A stretch of 64,000 bases of DNA. Source: Lachnospiraceae bacterium. Its GTDB lineage: Bacteria > Bacillota > Clostridia > Lachnospirales > Lachnospiraceae. The stretch spans positions 4,831 to 68,830 of the forward strand of contig VSNG01000018.1 in NCBI GenBank assembly GCA_009774175.1, read 5' to 3'. The translations under genes and the position numbers were made by a program. This document shows positions 53,703 to 60,652 of this stretch, one piece after another. Every line of letters begins with the position of its first letter. Positions within the stretch are counted from its first letter, which is position 1. Below the pieces are notes generated by a model that ran no database searches, was not told the origin of the DNA, and saw nothing but the letters and a program-made list of their open reading frames with translations.

Positions 53703-55021
53703 TGAAAGTACTGCAAAAAAGAAGCGTCAGATGCTTCCTCATTCTGCTTTTTGCACTGTCTGCGGCGGGTATTATCATTTACTGTACGAAACCCCGCTCT
53801 GTAGTTCTTGAGTTCGGAATGTTTACCGGCAGCAACTGGAACGTGGCCAACGCCAACAGCTTTGCCATAATTGATAATGCAATCGCCCGTTTTGAATCAG
53901 AGCATCCCGGCGTCAAAGTACACTATTACAGCGGCGTCCCCAAAAGCGAATACTCGGAATGGCTTTCCAGAAAAATTCTGGCCGGAGAGGAACCGGATGT
54001 ATTTATGGTACTCGGAAGCGATTTTGACCAGTTCTCTTCCATCGGCGTTATGAAAAATCTGGAAGAGCTGATAGCCACGGACGACGCCTTTGATGCGGAA
54101 AAATACTTTTCCAGCGCCCTAAGCACGGGTAAATACGGAAATACACAGTATGCGCTTCCCTATGAGACAGTACCTACCCTGATGTTTGTAAACCAGACTC
54201 TTCTGACCAAGGAGGGCATTGAAACCCCGGAAAGCGATTGGAATTGGGAGGACATGTATGCCATATGCAGTCAGGTGACCAGAGATCTGGACGGGGACGG
54301 CATACTGGATCAGTTTGGAATCTGTAATTACGACTGGCTGGACGCCGTCTATTCCAACGGTGGCGAGATCTTTCAGTCCAACGGAAAAAACTGCTATCTG
54401 GCGGAAGACAACGTGATCGACGCCGTGAAATATGTCCGGCAGTTAAATGAACTGTATCAGGGGCAGAAAGTAGTCCGGGAAAATTTCAACGAGGGCAATG
54501 TGGCATTCATGCCGCTGACTTTTGCGGAATACCGCACTTACAAAACCTATCCTTATAAAATCAAGCGGTATGCTAATTTTAAGTGGGACTGTATCACCAT
54601 GCCGGCAGGCACTGCCGGCGATAATGTATCTCAGGTGGACACGCTGCTCATGGGAATCAGCGAAAACACCCGTAAGGAAGAACTGGCCTGGGAATTTTTA
54701 AAGCTCCTCACCTATGATGAAGAGATTCAGACACAGATCTTTTCCCGCTCTCAGGGCGCTTCTGTCCTGCGGGCCGTCACCCAGTCAACGGAGATGGAGG
54801 AGATTGTGCAGGCCGAGATGGAAGAGGGTGAAACCGTTATCAGCGGAAAGCTTTTAGGCAAGGTTATTGAGGAGGGCTATACGGCGCCCCAGTTTAAAAA
54901 ATATGAGCAGGCTCTTGCGCTGACCAACAGTGAAATTGGTGAAATACTGGAAAATGACACCACACTGGAAAGCGACATGAAAATACTCCAAAGAACAATC
55001 AACAGCTATTTGCAGCAATAA
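53702..55021 (+). CDS. Extracellular solute-binding protein, family 1 (MalE/UgpB-like)
   Basis: 439 residues from ATG 53702 (a GTG three nt earlier is possible; AAGGA lies 9 nt before the ATG). It has an N-terminal hydrophobic anchor (FLILLFALSAAGIIIYC, a possible lipobox). Then comes a family 1 binding fold (FAIIDNAIARFESEHPGVKVHY, DVFMVLGSDFDQF, YALPYETVPTLMFVN). It is encoded with the two-component system and no permease of its own class, so it may be a further sensing partner. The ATGA overlap shows co-translation with the regulator. Confidence 0.85.
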   Translation: MKVLQKRSVRCFLILLFALSAAGIIIYCTKPRSVVLEFGMFTGSNWNVANANSFAIIDNAIARFESEHPGVKVHYYSGVPKSEYSEWLSRKILAGEEPDVFMVLGSDFDQFSSIGVMKNLEELIATDDAFDAEKYFSSALSTGKYGNTQYALPYETVPTLMFVNQTLLTKEGIETPESDWNWEDMYAICSQVTRDLDGDGILDQFGICNYDWLDAVYSNGGEIFQSNGKNCYLAEDNVIDAVKYVRQLNELYQGQKVVRENFNEGNVAFMPLTFAEYRTYKTYPYKIKRYANFKWDCITMPAGTAGDNVSQVDTLLMGISENTRKEELAWEFLKLLTYDEEIQTQIFSRSQGASVLRAVTQSTEMEEIVQAEMEEGETVISGKLLGKVIEEGYTAPQFKKYEQALALTNSEIGEILENDTTLESDMKILQRTINSYLQQ

Positions 55022-55038
55022 TTTTTTTTACACGCCAG

Positions 55039-55068
55039 AAACCGCCGGCCAAAAACAACCGGCGGTTT
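55039..55068. terminator. Bidirectional intrinsic terminator
   Basis: AAACCGCCGG (55039-55048) and CCGGCGGTTT (55059-55068) form a perfect 10-bp stem with A and T runs on both sides. It separates the sugar-sensing operon from the convergent peptidase operon, 6 nt from the latter's stop codon. Confidence 0.85.
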
Positions 55069-55074
55069 TATCCG

Positions 55075-55764
55075 CTATTTGGGAATAACCTGCGTAACGC
55101 TTATCTGCGCGCGGGCTCCGCCATGCACGAGTGCCGTATACTCGTTTATGATTTCCCCCACAATCAGGGAGAGATCCGCAAGCAGAAAAACGCCCTCATT
55201 GGGATCATAAAAATAGCTCTGGCCGCCACGTCTCCAAAGCGCCATTTCATGCCCAAATCCTTCTATATTCGGCCTGTTTGGAACTACATTGATAAAAAAT
55301 AACAGCGCACCGTCTCCGGCAAAATCGCCTGTTATATCCGTGGCCGCGCTATAGTTCCTGCAGCTGTTCGTGACCGTATACTTCTTTTTGCTGCAATACT
55401 CCACATAATTTTTGTCCATGGCCGCAATGCCCCTGCCCGCCGGCGCTTCCGCACCGGCATGGCCCGCGCGTCCCTGAAACTTATAATCATAATCAGCCGA
55501 ATATTTAAAATAATTATTGGCAATCTGTTTATAGTAAAACAGTGCGGCGGTACTTCCGTAATTTGTATCGTATATGGAATCCGGATATGCAAAAGGCTCT
55601 TCCAAAAGCCGCAGAAGCCACTCGATGGAAAGCATATAGCATATGCCTCCGCGAATGGAATCAACAGCTTCCCTTTCCTCGGGCAGACTGCCGTAAGTCC
55701 CCTCCAATATATTTAAAAGCTGCGCCTGATTAAAGATCTGTCTTTGTTGTCCTGTAATGCTCAT
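55075..55764 (-). CDS. C58/YopT-like papain-fold cysteine peptidase, last gene of an uncharacterised operon
   Basis: 229 residues. The pattern matches the C58 (YopT/AvrPphB) arrangement. A likely catalytic Cys42 sits in RGGICYMLSIEWLLR, His172 in GFGHEMALWRRGG and Asp187 in SYFYDPNEGVF. Spacing from Cys to His (~130) and His to Asp (15) fits the family. No signal peptide is visible. Peptidases of this fold cut host or partner proteins near lipid anchors or act as toxins; the substrate here is unknown. AAAGGAG lies before ATG 55764. Recognition is by motif only; an NlpC-type or inactive relative is possible. Confidence 0.6.
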   Translation of the reverse strand: MSITGQQRQIFNQAQLLNILEGTYGSLPEEREAVDSIRGGICYMLSIEWLLRLLEEPFAYPDSIYDTNYGSTAALFYYKQIANNYFKYSADYDYKFQGRAGHAGAEAPAGRGIAAMDKNYVEYCSKKKYTVTNSCRNYSAATDITGDFAGDGALLFFINVVPNRPNIEGFGHEMALWRRGGQSYFYDPNEGVFLLADLSLIVGEIINEYTALVHGGARAQISVTQVIPK

Positions 55765-55801
55765 CCTCTTTCTCCTTTACAAAAGACCAATGGCCCTTCT
55801 G

Positions 55802-56221
55802 TTATGGGCAGACCGGCAGTTTCCTGACAGTCCAGCCCACTATCTGATAGCGATTGTTTTCATAGCATCCTTCAATTTCTATTTTCCTTGCCACAATGAT
55901 TCCCGTATTGACAGCCGGGAAAAATCCGTTTCCTGCCCCGTCGGATATTTTCCCTCTGTCAAATTGGGCGTGCCTAAACGGTATGGAAAAAAGGCTGATA
56001 TAAAACCACGGTCTGTCAATGGTAAGCACGGCGTACTCCATAGTCACCCGGTAGTCTTTTCCGCCGGTCTGGACTGTAACTGTCTCCCGGCAAAACTGCA
56101 TGACGTCAGGATTCGTCCATTCAAATGGTCTGACGAAGGACAAATGCCATGGTTTACCGATTACGCTTCCTGCCTGAGAAGTCATATCAAATTCATACTT
56201 CATTTTCTGAAAAATGTTCAT
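55802..56221 (-). CDS. Uncharacterised protein 3 of the peptidase operon
   Basis: 139 residues from ATG 56221 (AGGGG 9 nt upstream), overlapping the previous gene by 29 nt; a start at 56239 is less supported. It is beta-rich with many aromatic residues (KPWHLSFVRPFEWTNPD, YAVLTIDRPWFYISLF). The IDRPWF segment recurs in form in the 448-residue protein (VRIERSWMNETLF). No family recognised, no signal peptide. Confidence 0.65.
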   Translation of the reverse strand: MNIFQKMKYEFDMTSQAGSVIGKPWHLSFVRPFEWTNPDVMQFCRETVTVQTGGKDYRVTMEYAVLTIDRPWFYISLFSIPFRHAQFDRGKISDGAGNGFFPAVNTGIIVARKIEIEGCYENNRYQIVGWTVRKLPVCP

Positions 56222-56681
56222 CGGTCTTTTCCCCTGCATTTTGCATACTCATTCTTTGAATCTCTCTGGAAAGCGCAACATACCATTTTGCCTGCTCTGC
56301 GTCCGCCAAATTTTCCATTTCCATAATATTGTCAACAGAATTTTCTGCTTCCATGATACTATCGTCCGCATTCGCCACACAGAGCGCGCTTCTTCCTGCC
56401 ATACTCCTTGCATAAAATGCTTCCTGAATGCCATCCAAAATTACCATATAGCATTCCTCAATATCCGAAACCGTCCCGAACGAATTGATGAGATCAGCAA
56501 TGCGCTCACTGGAATCAATCGACTGCATTCTGATATCTCCTTCATCCGTAACGGGATTTTGAAACCGGCGGACGTCTATCGGCAATTCCTGTTCCACCAA
56601 GCAGATATCAACATTATCTGACAAGATGTCTCCGGAGCGAAGCGCTTTTATAATAATTTCATTGAGTAACGCCTTATTCAT
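56193..56681 (-). CDS. Uncharacterised protein 2 of the peptidase operon
   Basis: 162 residues, acidic and mostly helical. The middle reads ELINSFGTVSDIEECY-like helices and the C-terminal third (ADAEQAKWYVALSREIQRMSM) is a clear amphipathic helix. No family recognised. It overlaps its neighbours by 8 nt upstream and 29 nt downstream, so the operon is very tight. Confidence 0.65.
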   Translation of the reverse strand: MNKALLNEIIIKALRSGDILSDNVDICLVEQELPIDVRRFQNPVTDEGDIRMQSIDSSERIADLINSFGTVSDIEECYMVILDGIQEAFYARSMAGRSALCVANADDSIMEAENSVDNIMEMENLADAEQAKWYVALSREIQRMSMQNAGEKTDEHFSENEV

Positions 56682-58020
56682 TCTTAGGAGACATTTTCAC
56701 AACGGAGGAAATGTAGCCGATAATTTGCGGTGTTGCAATGGTAATGGATGCCTGATCACAGTTAGCTTCCACATTTTCCGTACTTTCACCGGTCTCCACA
56801 TGCCCTTTGATCTTAAACGGGCCAACGCCGATGGAAGTGTTCGCCGTCGTTTCCTTACTCATCTGATCCTGTAACGTCTTACTGAAATTGCCAGTCAGGG
56901 TCACGTTTCTTGCCACAAGCATATATTTCGGAATCAGCGGCATGATTCCCTCGTTATGCTTTTTCCCTTCCTCGGTTATAAATGTGCCATCCGAAATATG
57001 CCCCTTTTTCTGACCCGCAATCTTCCAGCCGTCCAGCGCAAACAGAGTTTCATTCATCCATGATCTCTCAATTCGCACAGCGGCAACATCCATCTGTATG
57101 CCCGTTACGTTTGTCTCCGAATCTCTATGGGACTCATCCTCCTTATGTTCGCCGGATGCGGAGGCGGAAAAAATACCCACGCTCAAAGAAGTTTCCGCGC
57201 CCATATTTAAATATTTGGAGGATTTATTGTCTTTCATGGAATTTCCGTCAATTTTAATGCCTGTATACATATTGTCGTTTTCATACCAGTCGGAAGGATA
57301 CGCGCTGCACAGATGCCATTCCCTTCCCATATCCGAAGTCTGCGCCGACGAAGCGAAAAATTCCTTTTCCCTTGCAACCGTGCCCTTGACGCCCTCTGCA
57401 TAAGTAGTTTTCACAATGTCCAACGCATTTTTCACAGATACATAGGCGCTCAGCCTGTCGTATGCCCTCTTCACATCCCCATCAAGCTTCTTTTTCTTAA
57501 CGCTCCATACTTTCTGCCCCTTGGAACTGGTATGATCCGCTTCCAGAGATTCCATATTCCTCGTACTGACGGCGTCTTCGTAAGCGGCAAGCGCGTCATT
57601 ATACGCCTCCAGCTCCTGACTGGGAACATATACGCTCTTTCCCCCCTTTTCCACTTTTTCGTTGAGCAGCCCAAAGGCTTCGTCATACCGCTTTTTAGCG
57701 TCTTCGTCAATCTCCTGCTCCTGCACGGCAACGGCATTGTTGAGAATCCACGAATAAATATCCTCTAATTTACCCTGCGATACAAACTTGGGCTGTGCGC
57801 AGGGAATGTCGTTTACAAGCAGCGCAAAATTTTCTGACGCGGCAAGAGAACCTTCATCAAAATTTACCGCACTGACAGGATTGGCAAAATCCTTCGGATT
57901 GATTGCCGTGCCGAGTGGAAGCAGCTGCAAAACAGCCGCATTATTCTGCGACTTATCGCTTCCAATAAACATGGCGTCCAAATAGTCGTACATAATCTGC
58001 ATTAAATTGTTGTCATTCAT
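56674..58020 (-). CDS. Uncharacterised protein 1 of the peptidase operon
   Basis: 448 residues from ATG 58020 (AAGGAGG 7 nt upstream). The first ~90 residues are mixed. Residues ~95-235 form a long charged helical hairpin (coiled-coil-like, KKRYDEAFGLLNEKVEKGG). The last ~200 are beta-rich with alternating small residues (ETSLSVGIFSASASGEHKED, TSIGVGPFKIKGHVETGE). That alternation is what a membrane-inserting or oligomerising beta hairpin looks like, but this is only a resemblance. RIERSWMNETLFALDGW and MLVARNVTLTGNFSK look like conserved blocks. No signal peptide and no family recognised. Confidence 0.7.
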   Translation of the reverse strand: MNDNNLMQIMYDYLDAMFIGSDKSQNNAAVLQLLPLGTAINPKDFANPVSAVNFDEGSLAASENFALLVNDIPCAQPKFVSQGKLEDIYSWILNNAVAVQEQEIDEDAKKRYDEAFGLLNEKVEKGGKSVYVPSQELEAYNDALAAYEDAVSTRNMESLEADHTSSKGQKVWSVKKKKLDGDVKRAYDRLSAYVSVKNALDIVKTTYAEGVKGTVAREKEFFASSAQTSDMGREWHLCSAYPSDWYENDNMYTGIKIDGNSMKDNKSSKYLNMGAETSLSVGIFSASASGEHKEDESHRDSETNVTGIQMDVAAVRIERSWMNETLFALDGWKIAGQKKGHISDGTFITEEGKKHNEGIMPLIPKYMLVARNVTLTGNFSKTLQDQMSKETTANTSIGVGPFKIKGHVETGESTENVEANCDQASITIATPQIIGYISSVVKMSPKNE

Positions 58021-58078
58021 ATCATAACCTCCTTCATTTTGGTAAATATATGATATCACGAGTACTTCTTTACAGTTT

Positions 58079-58114
58079 AAAGAAGCGTATGTGCTATGGC
58101 ACATACGCTTCTTT
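58079..58114. terminator. Perfect 16-bp inverted repeat between operons
   Basis: AAAGAAGCGTATGTGC (58079-58094), loop TATG, GCACATACGCTTCTTT (58099-58114). It lies 38 nt past the stop of the metallo-hydrolase and 59 nt before the start of the uncharacterised operon. It can serve as terminator for the former or as an operator for the latter. Confidence 0.65.
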
Positions 58115-58152
58115 AATGCAAGCCTTTTTTCTTTTTTATTTACGATAACGCC

Positions 58153-58797
58153 TTATAGCTTTAATTCCACTTTAATATTAGCATCCATCTGTCCCAACGC
58201 TTTGGCAAAGTCTGCCCCGTCTGTCTTTTTTCCCACTATACTGCCGTAATGTGTTGGAACCACAGCCTTCGGTTTTAGCTGGGCCGCATACTGTGCCGCC
58301 TGTTTCCAGTCCATCGTATAAAATCCGCCAATGGGAAGCAGAGCCACATCACACCGCACCTTCCCGATATCCTCATTCACGTCTGTGTCGCCGGACACAT
58401 AATAGCGAATCTCGTCCATTGTCACAACATATCCCTGCCATTTCTTTCCTTTTGTATGAAAAGGTTTCAATTTATTATAGGCAGGAACCGTCTCCACAGG
58501 CAGACCGTCGGCTTCCACCCTCTCCCCGGGATTCCAGAACAGGCACTGCGCCGTCGCCATACCGAACTCGGAAAGCGCCTTTTTCTTCATGGATTCCGGC
58601 GCGACGAGAAGCGTCGTTTCCTTTCTGATCTTTTCAATGGAAGAAGGTTCAAAGTGATCATAATGATCATGCGTAATAAACACGATATCCGCATCGTGAA
58701 CGGCTTCTCCGATTTGATAGGGATCGAAATACAAAATCTTTGATCCCGCGATCCGAATGCTGCTTTGAGTGTTTACAGTGATGTTGTTCAGGTTCAT
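58153..58797 (-). CDS. Metal-dependent hydrolase, UPF0173 (MBL fold)
   Basis: 214 residues from ATG 58797 (GGAGG 10 nt upstream). The metallo-beta-lactamase signature THDHYDHFEPSSI, a second ligand region YYVSGDTDVNEDI and the C-terminal KAVVPTHYGSIVG identify the UPF0173/YtkL-type group. The physiological substrate is unknown. It follows dgt by 49 nt and may be co-transcribed with it. Confidence 0.85.
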   Translation of the reverse strand: MNLNNITVNTQSSIRIAGSKILYFDPYQIGEAVHDADIVFITHDHYDHFEPSSIEKIRKETTLLVAPESMKKKALSEFGMATAQCLFWNPGERVEADGLPVETVPAYNKLKPFHTKGKKWQGYVVTMDEIRYYVSGDTDVNEDIGKVRCDVALLPIGGFYTMDWKQAAQYAAQLKPKAVVPTHYGSIVGKKTDGADFAKALGQMDANIKVELKL

Positions 58798-58846
58798 TTT
58801 TATCCAGCCTCCTGTTTCCGTTTCCTCTCTCATGTCTTGTATCGTC

Positions 58847-60322
58847 TCACTCCAGCCCCGACATTTTCCTGTACAGTGTCTTCGCATAGCCGTCTGTCAT
58901 ACCGCTGATGAAGTCTGTCGCCGCCAGTATCCGATGATATAACAACTCACCCGGATCTGTGATCTGTCCCTCCTCGCTGCACATCCGATAATCATTCAGA
59001 TAGTTTGGCGCCATCAGTGTGATCACCTTCTTATCCTGCGTCGTCATAACCCCGCCGCCGTCAAATCTGACCGCCGCCGGTATAAACTTATCCAGCAGGA
59101 AATTGAGAATTGTCTGCGCGGACACTTCCGGCTCAACAATAATGCGCGAACCATATACAAACTCTTTCATGGCCTTTTTCAAAAGTGTCTGCGTCAGCGT
59201 GTGATTATTTTTATAGAATAAGTCTCCGGTATATGTTCCGTCCAGAATACTGTCATAACTAACGGAAAACCGCCAGCACACCACATACATAAGCCACTTT
59301 CTCAGATAGGTGCCCCATCGGCCCATAACCTTTGCCTTATCCTTTTCCTCCTGATTGAGCTGATCCAGCTTATCAATAATCTCCTTTGTACGGTAAACAT
59401 GCTGTGCCGACTGCTCTGACTCCTGTCCAAGCGTCCTGTATGTATTCTTAAAATAAGTCAGTAAGTCGTCAACACTGACCACATCCGACTTCACCGCATC
59501 TTCCAGATCGGCCGTCATGTAGGCGATATCGTCCGCCGCCTCCACCAGATATGCCAGCGGATGCCGGACTACCATTCCGTCCGCTCCAATAGTGCCAAGC
59601 TCCTGGGAAATCTGCCGGAAACTGGTTTTTTCGGCCTGATAACATCCGATTTTATGCCGGATCGCCGCTTCTCCGATCTCATCGCAGGTAGTCGGGTACT
59701 TGAGCAGCGCGCCGATAATGGAAAACGGAAGATTGATCTCTGAACCGTAACGTGCCTTTGATAAAATCCGAAGCGTCTGGGCATTGCCCTCAAAATGTGT
59801 CAGATCGGCCGTCATTTTCTCATTAAGCATTTCAGCAACCGGCATTTCGCCTTCTTCTCTTAAGGGATATACCCTTTTCAGGTTGTTTTTAAACCATTCT
59901 CTGATAATCTCCTCTCCCACATGACCAAAGGGCGGATTACCCAGATCGTGCAGCAGCCCCGCGCAGGATAAAATGGCTTCAATATCCCCTACCCGTTTTG
60001 TTCTTAACTTCTCATCGCATTCATCCTCATCACTGTCTATCGGCAGGTGCTGGTAATTGGATGTATTCTGGAAGCACATGATCCCTAACTGTTTCGCTAT
60101 CGTCGATACTTCCATGGAATGAGTCAGTCTGGTTCTGACAAAATCGCTCTTTGACAATGGAAATACCTGTGTCTTATCCTGTAAGCGCCGAAATGCCGCG
60201 CTGGAAACAATCCTCTCAAAATCCCGCTCAAAAGGGCTGATATAATAATCATTGAACGCCTCAGGATCCGGCTCCTCTTCGCTCAGGCGGATTGTCGTCA
60301 GCAAGTTTTTCCATTCCATCAT
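58847..60322 (-). CDS. dgt: Deoxyguanosinetriphosphate triphosphohydrolase (dGTPase)
   Basis: 491 residues. HD-domain metal ligands are seen in RTRLTHSMEVSTIAKQLG, LLHDLGNPPFGHVGEE and later VEAADDIAYMTADLEDA. It hydrolyses dGTP to deoxyguanosine and triphosphate, controlling dNTP pools; some relatives deplete dNTPs in phage defence. Two adjacent ATG codons (60322, 60319) are equally good starts; AAAGGAG is 8 nt upstream. It overlaps the end of the TfoX-domain gene. Confidence 0.9.
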   Translation of the reverse strand: MMEWKNLLTTIRLSEEEPDPEAFNDYYISPFERDFERIVSSAAFRRLQDKTQVFPLSKSDFVRTRLTHSMEVSTIAKQLGIMCFQNTSNYQHLPIDSDEDECDEKLRTKRVGDIEAILSCAGLLHDLGNPPFGHVGEEIIREWFKNNLKRVYPLREEGEMPVAEMLNEKMTADLTHFEGNAQTLRILSKARYGSEINLPFSIIGALLKYPTTCDEIGEAAIRHKIGCYQAEKTSFRQISQELGTIGADGMVVRHPLAYLVEAADDIAYMTADLEDAVKSDVVSVDDLLTYFKNTYRTLGQESEQSAQHVYRTKEIIDKLDQLNQEEKDKAKVMGRWGTYLRKWLMYVVCWRFSVSYDSILDGTYTGDLFYKNNHTLTQTLLKKAMKEFVYGSRIIVEPEVSAQTILNFLLDKFIPAAVRFDGGGVMTTQDKKVITLMAPNYLNDYRMCSEEGQITDPGELLYHRILAATDFISGMTDGYAKTLYRKMSGLE

Positions 60323-60645
60323 CTTTTGTTCTCCTTTTTTGGCTTTCTCGCCGGCAATTCCGGGTACATCTCCCGCACCATTGCCTGTAAAGCGTCCCTT
60401 TCTTCCAAAATCGTTACCGGCAGCATGGGTTTCGCCCCCTCGTAAGGCGGCTCCGGCACACTGTCCGGCATGTACTTTTTACTTGCCTCGGTTATTTTTA
60501 CCAGAAAGCCGTTCCCGTAGATCCCGCCGAATATCCGCTCCCTGTAATAAAAGACATACCCGCCCATCATGGGAATATTGCGAATGTCTCCAAGCTCGGC
60601 AAGCTGATCCATGATATACTCTGCAAGTTCTTTGTTTTTTCCCAT
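60319..60645 (-). CDS. TfoX N-terminal-domain protein
   Basis: 108 residues. DIRNIPMMGGYVFYYRERIFGGIYGN is the conserved TfoX_N core with the Arg-Met-Gly-like turn. The C-terminal TfoX domain needed for competence control in Proteobacteria is absent; standalone TfoX_N proteins are common in Firmicutes and have no known role. It lies between the LysM lipoprotein and dgt. Confidence 0.85.
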   Translation of the reverse strand: MGKNKELAEYIMDQLAELGDIRNIPMMGGYVFYYRERIFGGIYGNGFLVKITEASKKYMPDSVPEPPYEGAKPMLPVTILEERDALQAMVREMYPELPARKPKKENKR

Positions 60646-60652
60646 AAATACC

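Noticed and set aside
58847..60645. dGTPase plus TfoX-domain gene as a phage-defence module
   Set aside because: Both are common housekeeping-type genes in Firmicutes and nothing nearby looks like a defence sensor or effector.
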